Positions 1 through 6,451 of a stretch of DNA of 13,376 bases are shown in pieces. The translations under genes were made by a program, and so were the position numbers. Positions within the stretch are counted from its first letter, which is position 1. Each line of letters begins with the position of its first letter. Source of the DNA: Candidatus Woesearchaeota archaeon (lineage in GTDB: Archaea > Nanobdellota > Nanobdellia > Woesearchaeales > WJKV01); the NCBI GenBank assembly GCA_019322855.1, contig JAHWIA010000010.1, positions 1 to 13,376 of the forward strand, written 5' to 3'. The notes beneath the pieces were generated by a model. It did not search any database. It saw only the letters and a list, made by a program, of their open reading frames with translations, and was not told the DNA's origin.

Positions 1-2
1 TG

Positions 3-65
3 ACTGCAGCAAATCCATACAGTCCGCATAACTTCTGGCACCATATGATCTGTATTGAGAAATAA
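3..65 (+). CDS. C-terminal end of a convergent gene (partial), unknown product
   Basis: An open plus-strand frame enters from the left edge and ends at TAA 63-65, encoding about 20 residues. The peptide contains NPYSPHNFWHHMICIEK. The aromatic and His content looks like real protein, and a T-rich tract follows the stop. The gene would converge on RPA. Too little is visible to name a family, and a chance open frame of 20 codons cannot be excluded. Confidence 0.4.
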   Translation, partial: TAANPYSPHNFWHHMICIEK

Positions 66-88
66 ATTTTTATTATTTTTATTCTATT
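64..88 (+). terminator. T-rich intrinsic terminator after the left-edge plus-strand frame
   Basis: Directly after TAA 63-65 the plus strand carries runs of five T's broken by single A's (about 68-85). Archaeal RNA polymerase terminates at oligo-T tracts without needing a hairpin. The tract overlaps the 3' end of the convergent RPA gene. On the minus strand the region is A-rich, so it would not obviously terminate RPA. Confidence 0.4.
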
Positions 89-1098
89 TCTTCTTCTTCA
101 ATAGCAAGCTCTTCTAATTCTGCCACTTGTTTCTCTAACTTCTCTATCTCTTCTTCTGGCTTTGGCTTGGAATCGATGCTTATTGCATTCAATTCTATTG
201 CATTAGAAACAAGATTCTTCTTCACTCTACCAACAACTTTCAGCATCTCGCCCAAGAGATTTGCTTTTGCAGGTTCAAAAAGGCTTTCGTCACCCTTCAT
301 TTCCCTTATATTGGATAATAATTTTTCAGCCTGATCCCTCCAGCACGTAATCCTCATCGTACCAGTGCCATCGTCAAGCAACACATTCAATACATGAGCA
401 TAGACAGGTTCCACTTGCTGATGCTCAGGACAATTATAATTTCCAGTGATGTCGTCCTGTTTTACTCTCTTGTTGCATTTAGGACAAATCTCAAAGAAAG
501 CAGGTCTGTACATGTCAACAATATGGCCCATCAACTCTACAACCTGGCCCTCTTCATTTATATCTATTATCTGTTTTCTTTCTGTGATCCTGTCAGGTAT
601 CTCGATCCCTGGCGGATTTTGTATTAATGCGCTCTTATCATTCAAATGAAGCTCTTTAAATCCTACATTGTTCTGCCTGACATACGCGCTTTTTATCCTC
701 ACGACCTGTCCTTTCTCCAGCTGGAGCATCTTGTCAGCCATTTCGTTCCATAAAGTGATCCTGATGCTTCCTGTATCGTCAGCTATTATGAAATTTCCTA
801 CTTTTCCCTGCCTGTTTCCCGTATCAAATTCACGAACATCAAAAATATTCGTCACTTTACCTGCAGTCTCCACATTCCTCATCCCAGGCACAATGTCTTT
901 TATCTTCAGCATGCCTGTGCCTAATTGGAATAGCTTGACACCTAGCTCATTGGCTATGATGTGCGCTGCACCTTCAGAAGAAATCAGGCCGCTGAGCTCA
1001 TCCATCTTAGCCTTTATCTTTGCTTTTATCTCTTCTTCGTTAAAATCAGTGTTTGAGACCAGTCTTTTTATAATCTCATCCACAGGCATCTTATACAT
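79..1098 (-). CDS. Replication protein A (RPA), archaeal single-stranded DNA-binding protein with OB folds and zinc finger
   Basis: This 339-aa protein binds single-stranded DNA in replication, repair and recombination (family knowledge). The N-terminal helical segment (about 5-60) resembles that of archaeal RPA41-type proteins. OB fold 1 spans about 65-160 and contains GNFIIADDTGSIRITLW (101-117). OB fold 2 spans about 185-310 and contains VLLDDGTGTMRITCW (239-253). OB fold 2 carries an inserted zinc-binding loop, Cys205-x2-Cys208 and Cys223-x2-His226. The C-terminus (about 312-339) is strongly acidic (EEEEIE), as in many SSBs that recruit partners through an acidic tail. The start at 1098 is supported by GGGGGT at 1106-1111, seven bases upstream; a second Met lies at codon 4. 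It has its own promoter and is functionally unrelated to the surface cluster upstream. Confidence 0.92.
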   Translation of the reverse strand: MYKMPVDEIIKRLVSNTDFNEEEIKAKIKAKMDELSGLISSEGAAHIIANELGVKLFQLGTGMLKIKDIVPGMRNVETAGKVTNIFDVREFDTGNRQGKVGNFIIADDTGSIRITLWNEMADKMLQLEKGQVVRIKSAYVRQNNVGFKELHLNDKSALIQNPPGIEIPDRITERKQIIDINEEGQVVELMGHIVDMYRPAFFEICPKCNKRVKQDDITGNYNCPEHQQVEPVYAHVLNVLLDDGTGTMRITCWRDQAEKLLSNIREMKGDESLFEPAKANLLGEMLKVVGRVKKNLVSNAIELNAISIDSKPKPEEEIEKLEKQVAELEELAIEEEEIE

Positions 1099-1105
1099 AA
1101 TTATT

Positions 1106-1144
1106 ACCCCCTTAGAATAGCTACTAATATATTCCTAATATAAA
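1106..1144 (-). promoter_or_regulatory. RPA promoter (TATA) and Shine-Dalgarno site
   Basis: On the minus strand, TTTATATTA at 1144-1136 is a good archaeal TATA box. It lies 38 bases from the RPA ATG, so transcription would start near 1112. The leader would be about 14 nt and carry the Shine-Dalgarno GGGGGT (1111-1106), seven bases before ATG. A second AT-rich box (1133-1124) sits 26 bases from the ATG and could give a leaderless transcript. I see no clear T-tract ending the upstream cluster, so readthrough into RPA is possible. Confidence 0.55.
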
Positions 1145-1180
1145 TATTTATCTGTCCTTATTTAAACTGGTTGAACAGAA

Positions 1181-2479
1181 TCAGCATGTAGAAGCCCCTA
1201 ATTTATACCTGCAGTTGCCATCGAAGTCAGCAGGAACAACCTCAATATTGTATTGGGAAGGATCCCGATCAAAGTATATAGAATCCTTGATATTCTTTCT
1301 TCTCGGTATTGTGACATAATGGCTTCTGTCAATCGGCAGTTTGGTCTTTCCTATATAAACCCTGTATTCTTTCACATCTGGAGATACAGAAGCTTCTATC
1401 TTGTACTTCTTGACCTTGCTGTCTATCAAAACATTAGGCATTGCAGGCGCAGATTCATCATCAATGTATACTGCAAACTTGGTTTTTATCTTCTCTGTTC
1501 TGCCATCTATAATAACTGTCTTGTTCCAGTCTGCGCAGAACTTGAATGTCCTGTCGTTCAACCTGCATTCTTGAAGCTGGGAAGTCATTCCAGGCTTTAC
1601 TAAATACTTGTTGCCTGCCTGCAGCTCATTATCCCAATTTATTATTTTAGAATTCTGTTCAGAAGTCAGTTTGCTCTTATTTATCGCATTAATAGAACAA
1701 TAACAATCTTTATCAAGGCTTTCTGCACACAATCGGTATGTTTCCAAGTAAGAATCAATAGGTGTTGCATTTTCGCACATCAATATTTCAGGTTGATTTG
1801 CTTGCCTTTGTTGATTGTATTTATTGACAAAACTCGAGACGTAATCTGTTAATTGAGTTCCATCTATCACGTTCATGTCTTCTTTTTCCTTGCACTCACT
1901 GCTCAAATTAGCAATGAATCGTTCAATGACATCATAATCAAAGTCATAATCATAAACAATACTGGAGCCAAGACTTATCTCATATCGGGGTTTTTCACTT
2001 ATCTTTAAGGTCTTAAAAGGAAACGTGATAAGTTTCTTGCTTCCAAGATCAAACTCTACATCCGCGATCGTAATATTTTTTATCTCAAATTCTTTATAAT
2101 TGCTCAAGAAAGGATTCATCTGTCTGACAAAGATATTGCTCAAGCCTTTAGATATAGAATTACTGTCAGGATAACAGGTTGAATTCCTATTCTTCCAATA
2201 ATAAAATTCTCCATTCTGCCCGCAGTCTGCAAAATGTCCGTTCTCCTCGAACAAAAACAATGCATTCCATTTATTATTCTGCAATGCCAGATCAATGTAC
2301 ATGCGCACAGCCTCTCCTTTTTCATACTGCTGGACAAGATCGAACTCATTGCTTCCTACTAATTTTGTTACAGGACCTATTGCCCCTCCCAATTTGAAAT
2401 ATGCATAGGCAAAAAGGAATGTAGCCATGACTACTAAAAAGAAACTCAAAACTCCTTTCCTGTTCTTTATCAGCCTCAT
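1181..2479 (-). CDS. Pilin-like secreted protein with class III signal peptide and possible Fn3-like C-terminus, unknown function
   Basis: 432 aa, not recognised as a named family. The leader MRLIKNRKG is followed by a hydrophobic helix (about 10-30), which fits a prepilin-peptidase site after Gly9. The ectodomain of about 400 residues is Asn- and Tyr-rich and contains a Cys cluster in the middle (MCENA, RLCAES, DCYCS). The last ~90 residues, from APAMPNVLIDS, alternate strands with EYRVYI and YNIEVVPAD, like a fibronectin type-III/Ig-like beta-sandwich (inference). Cysteines lie near the C-terminus (GNCRY, and the last residue). The start overlaps the upstream stop as TAATG, with GGTGA at 2486-2490 six bases upstream. 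It is the last gene of the second unit. Confidence 0.8.
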   Translation of the reverse strand: MRLIKNRKGVLSFFLVVMATFLFAYAYFKLGGAIGPVTKLVGSNEFDLVQQYEKGEAVRMYIDLALQNNKWNALFLFEENGHFADCGQNGEFYYWKNRNSTCYPDSNSISKGLSNIFVRQMNPFLSNYKEFEIKNITIADVEFDLGSKKLITFPFKTLKISEKPRYEISLGSSIVYDYDFDYDVIERFIANLSSECKEKEDMNVIDGTQLTDYVSSFVNKYNQQRQANQPEILMCENATPIDSYLETYRLCAESLDKDCYCSINAINKSKLTSEQNSKIINWDNELQAGNKYLVKPGMTSQLQECRLNDRTFKFCADWNKTVIIDGRTEKIKTKFAVYIDDESAPAMPNVLIDSKVKKYKIEASVSPDVKEYRVYIGKTKLPIDRSHYVTIPRRKNIKDSIYFDRDPSQYNIEVVPADFDGNCRYKLGASTC

Positions 2480-3090
2480 TATTCTTCACCCATTGCAAAA
2501 ACCAGCAAAGCTTCCTTCTGCTTTCCTTTGATCTCCAGCGGAATCTGTCTGAAGACGAACATCTTGTCAAAATCAACCCATAATGGCGAACTGTCCTTCT
2601 TTGCGATATTCAACAATTGCCTGCTGTTAAGATCTGTTATTTCCTGAGGTTTATTATCTTCTGCGATCAGCATTCCATAAGCTCCTTGATTATCATAATA
2701 ACCCATTATCTTTTGTTTCTCGCTCTTGCCAAAAGAATCATTCTTGAGCCCCCATACTGTTATGTGCCAGAACTTCCCTATGAATGGTTGGAATATCTTT
2801 TCTGTCTCGTCTGTGATAGCAGTATAATTTTGCGAAACTATTGCCTGCTGCATCAGATCATAGATCAACACATTCCCGTCAGGAGAAACTGGTGTTTTCA
2901 GATATGCAGATGCAGAAATGTCATTTGTGAAATATAGATAATTGCTGTCAAGCTCCTGCTCAAGCACAGATGTCATGAAAGTAAAAAGTATGAAAAATAC
3001 AGTGAACAAGATTACATAATAGATTACAGAAGCGATTAGTTCAAACACATTAGATATTGCTCCTTTCCTGTTCTTGATTAATTTCTTCAT
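2479..3090 (-). CDS. Pilin-like membrane-anchored protein with class III signal peptide, unknown function
   Basis: 203 aa with no named family. The leader MKKLIKNRKG precedes a long hydrophobic segment (about 14-40). The leader is nearly the same as that of the next gene downstream (LIKNRKG in both, plus a shared 16-base stretch). The ectodomain has no cysteine. It includes SAYLKTPVSPDG (61-72) followed by LIYDLMQQAI; a similar YLRTPV-type segment after the helix occurs, as far as I recall, in other archaeal pilin-like proteins (from memory). It starts 8 nt after the previous stop and shares one base with the next gene, so translation is probably coupled. Confidence 0.78.
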   Translation of the reverse strand: MKKLIKNRKGAISNVFELIASVIYYVILFTVFFILFTFMTSVLEQELDSNYLYFTNDISASAYLKTPVSPDGNVLIYDLMQQAIVSQNYTAITDETEKIFQPFIGKFWHITVWGLKNDSFGKSEKQKIMGYYDNQGAYGMLIAEDNKPQEITDLNSRQLLNIAKKDSSPLWVDFDKMFVFRQIPLEIKGKQKEALLVFAMGEE

Positions 3091-3098
3091 CTTTTAAT

Positions 3099-3635
3099 TC
3101 ATCTTTTTGGTACAATCATCTCGATAGTTAAATAAGAAGGCAATCTTTTTCCGTCAGGCATCTGTTTTAAAACGTACAGATCTTCGTACAGTTTGTAAGG
3201 ACTGCCCCTTCCCTTGCCTCCTGCTTTTGGATATAATCTGTCGAACCACAACTTGTTCCAGTATACTTCTTTAACTTGTCCAGTATTATCCATCAATGTG
3301 AGTTTTGCAGCCGGCTTCTCTACTTTCTCTGGAAGCTCTATCTGTATGCTGTTATCAAGATAAAAATCATTAAACCTATCATATAATATGATCTCAGGAT
3401 ACTGCCTGTCAATGTCAGGATCAAAATATAAGATGCCGCTCTTCCCGTACAGTATGTTCTGCAGGTAAGAATAAGCTTCTGCACTGCTTGTATCACTGCT
3501 CTTCTGTACAGTCTGCCTCGTAAGGAAGACAAAGGACAAGATGATTATTATCAAGAAAGCCAATTCTATTAACTTGAATAATTGGTTGAAGCTAAAACCT
3601 TTCTTTCCCATCTTGATAATTTTCTTCCTAACCAT
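3099..3635 (-). CDS. Pilin-like membrane-anchored protein with class III signal peptide, unknown function
   Basis: 178 aa from the chosen start. The frame is open further upstream, but GAGGGA at 3641-3646 sits five bases before ATG 3635, giving MVRKKIIKMGKKG. A Met nine codons in (3611) would give MGKKG and is the alternative. Cleavage is expected after Gly13, followed by a helix at about 20-39. The ectodomain lacks Cys and reads as mixed alpha/beta, with VKEVYWNKLWFDRLYP (121-136) and a C-terminal strand LTIEMIVPKR. It overlaps the preceding gene by 8 bases (ATGGTTAG), which implies translational coupling with the amidase-like gene. Confidence 0.78.
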   Translation of the reverse strand: MVRKKIIKMGKKGFSFNQLFKLIELAFLIIIILSFVFLTRQTVQKSSDTSSAEAYSYLQNILYGKSGILYFDPDIDRQYPEIILYDRFNDFYLDNSIQIELPEKVEKPAAKLTLMDNTGQVKEVYWNKLWFDRLYPKAGGKGRGSPYKLYEDLYVLKQMPDGKRLPSYLTIEMIVPKR

Positions 3636-4554
3636 AGTATTCCCTCGCTGCGCTTGAAATGGAATTCGCATACTTTCCTTGTCTCAAATATAATACAACA
3701 GCAATAGATGATGGATTATTTGATATGTAATCGTCAGGTTCCTGCTTGATCTGTTTAATCTTCAATTCTTTTGACAAGAGACAAGCCATCTTCTTATTCT
3801 CTAAAGATGGTTTTGCAATGACAATTGTCTCATTCTGTCTTCCATCCAGACCGTGCAGACTGATGAAGACGTCGCCGACAACAGCATCCCTGTCTTCCTG
3901 CGAAACCATGATGTCTTTATCCCTAGTAAATTTTATGTCAGGCCCTGCAGCCAACTGCCCTCCTAAAAGCACATACAATTGCTGTGCCTGCAAAAGATTC
4001 TGCTGTTTGTCATCGTCAGGAGCAGTATCATTGCCTCCTCTTCCTGCATCAAGGACGAATTTCTGTGCATTGATGTCAGCTTTTGTCTGGAAATTCTTAT
4101 AAAGCATGCAATTATACTCTTCTTCTGCATAGTATCTGGGCTTCTGCGCAATAAATTCATTATCATAGTTCAATAATTGTACCTGGCTTACGTTCTCTGC
4201 TGTCCTGAACTTAAAGTCTGCTTTTTTCATGTGATAGAATTCAGAAGGTTTCAGGAATTTTATCAAGTCTGCCTTCTCTTCCCTGAAAGATACAGTAAAG
4301 AAATCTTCTCCGATATTGATTGCTGCTGTTTCTGTCAAGAAATAATCAACAACTACCAGGCCCGGCGCGCCCATGCTGGCCGCAGTCAGGAAACTGAGAT
4401 CCCTGACAACATATTCCTGTTTCAAGCTCAAATCTGACGCAAGACCGTTTGTATACCTGACAGCCACAATAATAAATGCCACTACTACTACTAGACTGAA
4501 TATCATGAACATTTGTTCTCCGATAATACCTCTTTTTTGAGAACTTATTTTCAT
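3628..4554 (-). CDS. Pilin-like protein with a degenerate N-acetylmuramoyl-L-alanine amidase (Amidase_3-like) domain
   Basis: 308 aa. The leader MKISSQKRG precedes a hydrophobic helix (about 14-34), with a Glu four residues after the Gly, as in class III signal peptides. A middle region (35-160) is unassigned. Residues 165-308 follow the Amidase_3 order: FVLDAGRGGND (166-176, family V-I-D-P-G-H-G-G-x-D), DDDK (180-183, family E-K), FTRDKD (209-214, family L-T-R-x-x-D), Arg222, DVFISLHG (228-235, family D-x-F-I-S-I-H-A) and a last strand IAVVLY (284-289, family P-A-V-L-V-E). Zn ligand 1 is Arg172 instead of His, ligand 2 is Asp instead of Glu, and His234 is kept. The catalytic Glu position appears to be Tyr289. 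The fold is probably retained and hydrolysis probably lost. It starts 16 nt after the previous stop. Confidence 0.8.
   Translation of the reverse strand: MKISSQKRGIIGEQMFMIFSLVVVVAFIIVAVRYTNGLASDLSLKQEYVVRDLSFLTAASMGAPGLVVVDYFLTETAAINIGEDFFTVSFREEKADLIKFLKPSEFYHMKKADFKFRTAENVSQVQLLNYDNEFIAQKPRYYAEEEYNCMLYKNFQTKADINAQKFVLDAGRGGNDTAPDDDKQQNLLQAQQLYVLLGGQLAAGPDIKFTRDKDIMVSQEDRDAVVGDVFISLHGLDGRQNETIVIAKPSLENKKMACLLSKELKIKQIKQEPDDYISNNPSSIAVVLYLRQGKYANSISSAAREYYG
3641..3646 (-). promoter_or_regulatory. Shine-Dalgarno site that decides the start at 3635
   Basis: GAGGGA on the minus strand lies inside the last codons of the upstream gene, five bases before ATG 3635. It supports this start over the longer frame beginning at 3671, which would add 12 residues before the basic prepilin leader. 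Confidence 0.6.
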
Positions 4555-4570
4555 TGTAAACCACTAATCT

Positions 4571-5266
4571 TTAAGGATTTTTCACAGTCACTGAAGGTTT
4601 TGCAATCTTTACCATAGGCAATACTTTCAGGTTCTCGCACGCCTTAATGCCTGCAATATTCTCTTGCTTGCCTACTCTTATATTCCAATTGCCAGGGCTT
4701 CCTGTCCTTTCCAATACCCAAGTCTCTACTCTTCCTTCATTTCCATAATAAACCATGTCCTGCCAGGTTCCGTCCCTGAGATAAAAGAAGCCTTTGACTT
4801 TTTCCACTACCTTGTGCTCCAGTCTTTTGCTTCCTCTGCACATGTCACTGCTCGTCCACAGATTTCTTTTTATCCACCCTCCTTGATCGCAGATTGCTAG
4901 ACAACTGGACGGCATAGGGCAGATTTTAGGCTCTGGCCTGTTCATTGTCTCGTCAAAACCAAAAGGATCTACTCTTGTGCTTGTATCCCTTCCTGCATTA
5001 AAGCCGACCAAGGCTTCGTTGTCTGCCAGTGCAAAATTGACAAAACACTTGGTGATATTGTATCCTTTGGTATATGTGCCGTTAGTAAGAACTTCGCCGC
5101 CGTCAGCAAGGAGATTAAGACTGACTGATGCTCCTTGGGTAGGATTAAAAGAATGATATATCTTTGTGCCGAGAACAAATATTGCAAGCGCAATGATGAT
5201 TACAAGAATCAATAATCCTAATTCTTTTATGAACCAGGCAGTTTGGGCTTTCTTGTTTCTTCTCAT
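4571..5266 (-). CDS. Cys-rich pilin-like protein with class III signal peptide, unknown function
   Basis: 231 aa. The leader MRRNKKA precedes QTAWFIKELG and a helix (about 13-33), so cleavage is likely after Ala7. The ectodomain begins with a strand-rich part (NGTYTKGYNITKC, then FALADNEALVGFNAG at 78-92). A Cys-rich loop follows: Cys74, 116, 122, 126, 143 and 210, six in all, enough for three disulfides. A 'decision' strand pair around 158-195 is rich in Trp and Tyr. I recall similar A(L/M)VGF plus Cys-cluster proteins in related archaea, but cannot name a family. It lies 8 nt after the previous gene and belongs to the second transcription unit. Confidence 0.78.
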   Translation of the reverse strand: MRRNKKAQTAWFIKELGLLILVIIIALAIFVLGTKIYHSFNPTQGASVSLNLLADGGEVLTNGTYTKGYNITKCFVNFALADNEALVGFNAGRDTSTRVDPFGFDETMNRPEPKICPMPSSCLAICDQGGWIKRNLWTSSDMCRGSKRLEHKVVEKVKGFFYLRDGTWQDMVYYGNEGRVETWVLERTGSPGNWNIRVGKQENIAGIKACENLKVLPMVKIAKPSVTVKNP

Positions 5267-5274
5267 AGTTCATG

Positions 5275-5568
5275 TTATTTTGTTTTTTCCTTTTCCTGGA
5301 CCAAAATGCACAATTCTTCTCTCTTATTATTTTCTGCAGCTTTCTTGCAGAAATCCACACATGCATCATATTCCATCTGGTTCTGGTTCAGGCACGCAGC
5401 CTTGTACTCGATCGGATTTGTGATGGCATCCAATCTCTGCTCGCCTTTCGCAGCCTGTCTGGTGAATATGGCCACTATCACGACTAAAGTGATGAGTGCT
5501 ATTATAAGAAGTATCACAACGCTAAGGGACATGCCCTGGCCTGCTCTATCCATGTTTTTTCGCCTCAT
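5275..5568 (-). CDS. Small pilin-like protein, four-Cys helical ectodomain
   Basis: 97 aa. The leader MRRKNMDRAG precedes QGMSLSVVILL and a helix to about residue 36. The GQG(L/M)SLS core matches the neighbour at 5663-5968, so the two are probably paralogous in their pilin module. The ectodomain has Cys59, 70, 74 and 87 (C-x10-C-x3-C-x12-C) in a charged, helix-prone stretch, which suggests a disulfide-stapled helical hairpin (inference). The start at 5568 is supported by a TATA box 25 bases upstream, consistent with a leaderless mRNA; a second Met (codon 6, 5553) is the alternative. It is the first gene of the second unit. Confidence 0.8.
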   Translation of the reverse strand: MRRKNMDRAGQGMSLSVVILLIIALITLVVIVAIFTRQAAKGEQRLDAITNPIEYKAACLNQNQMEYDACVDFCKKAAENNKREELCILVQEKEKTK

Positions 5569-5592
5569 TTTTTAAAAATTAACACATCTGGA

Positions 5593-5600
5593 TATATAAA
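5593..5600 (-). promoter_or_regulatory. TATA box for the second transcription unit (probably leaderless)
   Basis: TTTATATA on the minus strand is a near-perfect archaeal TATA box. It spans positions -32 to -25 from the ATG at 5568, so the transcript should begin at or next to the start codon. No Shine-Dalgarno sequence is present before this ATG, as expected for a leaderless gene. It would drive the six genes from 5568 down to 1181. Confidence 0.65.
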
Positions 5601-5607
5601 TGTTATG

Positions 5608-5660
5608 ATAAGAAAAAGAAGGATAAGTAAAGAAAACAAGAAAAAGGAATAATAAAAAGC
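5608..5660 (-). terminator. T-rich terminator ending the first transcription unit
   Basis: Read on the minus strand, this stretch right after the stop at 5663 is almost pure pyrimidine, with repeated runs of three to five T's (six runs in about 50 nt). Archaeal RNA polymerase terminates on such tracts. It lies between the end of one gene and the TATA box of the next, which argues that the pilin cluster is split into two units. Confidence 0.6.
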
Positions 5661-5662
5661 AA

Positions 5663-5968
5663 TTATCTTTCTCTTAAAGAAGATACTATTGCGTCTGATG
5701 CACAGCATGTATATTCAACATTAGTGCACTTATATCCCATTCCTTCTATGTTTACTAAGTTCAAACCAGGATCGTCGCAACCTGCATAACCTCCTTCTTC
5801 AAGGTTGATGCATTGTCCGCCGTTTTCCACACAACCCTTCTCGATCTTGGTCGTGATCTGTCCTGTCTTTCCTGTGAAAACTACAGCCAGGACTACAAGA
5901 ACTAGGATTGCAAGGATCGCGATAATGATAACGCTTAGAGATAAACCTTGGCCTCTTTTATTCATCAT
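5663..5968 (-). CDS. Small pilin-like protein with six-Cys knot-like ectodomain
   Basis: 101 aa. MMNKRG precedes QGLSLSVIII and a hydrophobic helix (about 9-32), a clear class III signal peptide. The roughly 60-residue ectodomain has Cys46, 53, 64, 81, 88 and 89, including GGQC and a terminal TCC. This spacing suits a small three-disulfide, knottin-like fold (inference). ATG 5968 overlaps the upstream stop as ATGA and is preceded at five bases by GAGGTG (5974-5979); codon 2 is also ATG. It is the last gene before the T-rich terminator. Its pilin core matches that of the next gene downstream, but the ectodomain does not. Confidence 0.8.
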   Translation of the reverse strand: MMNKRGQGLSLSVIIIAILAILVLVVLAVVFTGKTGQITTKIEKGCVENGGQCINLEEGGYAGCDDPGLNLVNIEGMGYKCTNVEYTCCASDAIVSSLRER

Positions 5969-6213
5969 AGTAACACCTCGTTATTCTCGATTAATATAGG
6001 TATTTTGGCATTCCTACTATTTAAATCTTTTGGAAGCTCAAAAACCGGAATATCATAATTATTTACGCCCATTGTTTGTTTTTCCAGTGTTTTCTTGAAC
6101 AATTCTTCACTGCTCTGGTCTGCCTCGAGCAATTTCGGCAGGAAAATATACAAAACAATAGCAAGTATAATCAATCCGATGATTATTGAGATGAGTATGC
6201 TTATTGTTTTCAT
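5965..6213 (-). CDS. Small single-helix membrane protein, unknown function
   Basis: 82 aa. It starts directly with MKTISILIS and a hydrophobic helix to about residue 26. A short soluble part follows, with no Cys (VNNYDIPVFELPKDL, about 50-64). Unlike its neighbours it has no basic leader ending in Gly or Ala, so it is probably an uncleaved signal anchor and not a prepilin. It overlaps the next gene by 4 bases (ATGA). The 22 bases before its start are an exact 11-bp tandem duplication. Confidence 0.7.
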   Translation of the reverse strand: MKTISILISIIIGLIILAIVLYIFLPKLLEADQSSEELFKKTLEKQTMGVNNYDIPVFELPKDLNSRNAKIPILIENNEVLL

Positions 6214-6235
6214 TTTATCATTAATTTATCATTAA
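6214..6235. repeat. Perfect 11-bp tandem duplication filling an intergenic spacer
   Basis: TTTATCATTAA at 6214-6224 is repeated exactly at 6225-6235. The two copies fill the whole spacer between the stop of the micro-pilin (6236-6238) and the start of the next gene (6213). This looks like replication slippage that doubled the start-region spacer. Confidence 0.85.
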
Positions 6236-6394
6236 TTATTTACCAAAAGGACTCTGGCCCCATATCTCGTGCATTAATTTTCCTTTTGATGCAAGTATGG
6301 CAAGCAACACAATCAATGTCGCTATTACAATGATGATTATGATGATCGTCTTTATGCTCAGACTTCCTTTTTTCTTGAAATTCATGATAGTCAT
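6236..6394 (-). CDS. Micro-pilin: 49-52 aa prepilin-like peptide with almost no ectodomain
   Basis: A short gene that a length cut-off would miss. It encodes 52 aa from ATG 6394 (MTIMNFKKKG) or 49 aa from ATG 6385 (MNFKKKG). After the Gly comes SLSIKTI and a very hydrophobic Ile/Leu-rich helix of about 20 residues, then only about 15 residues (SKGKLMHEIWGQSPFGK). The basic leader, Gly and SLS core match the neighbouring pilin-like genes, which argues that it is real. A TATA-like box 24 bases before ATG 6394 could favour the longer form. It may be a structural subunit reduced to the filament helix, or a helper subunit (inference). Confidence 0.75.
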   Translation of the reverse strand: MTIMNFKKKGSLSIKTIIIIIIVIATLIVLLAILASKGKLMHEIWGQSPFGK

Positions 6395-6417
6395 TGTATG
6401 AAATGAATGAAATTTCT

Positions 6418-6425
6418 TATTTAAA
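6418..6425 (-). promoter_or_regulatory. Candidate internal TATA box before the micro-pilin
   Basis: TTTAAATA on the minus strand lies in a 57-bp gap, the largest between genes inside the first unit. It is 24 bases from ATG 6394, the spacing expected for a leaderless start. The match to the TATA consensus is weaker than the one at 5593-5600, and the region is AT-rich anyway. Confidence 0.35.
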
Positions 6426-6451
6426 TATATCTATAATTTCTAAATTATTCT

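Noticed and set aside
668..1120. 150-codon plus-strand hydrophobic frame opposite RPA
   Set aside because: RPA has clear OB folds and a zinc finger on the minus strand. The antisense frame has no promoter or Shine-Dalgarno sequence and is a shadow.
3628..4070. Calling the amidase-like gene an active N-acetylmuramoyl-L-alanine amidase
   Set aside because: The first zinc ligand is Arg and the catalytic Glu position is not Glu, so activity is not supported.
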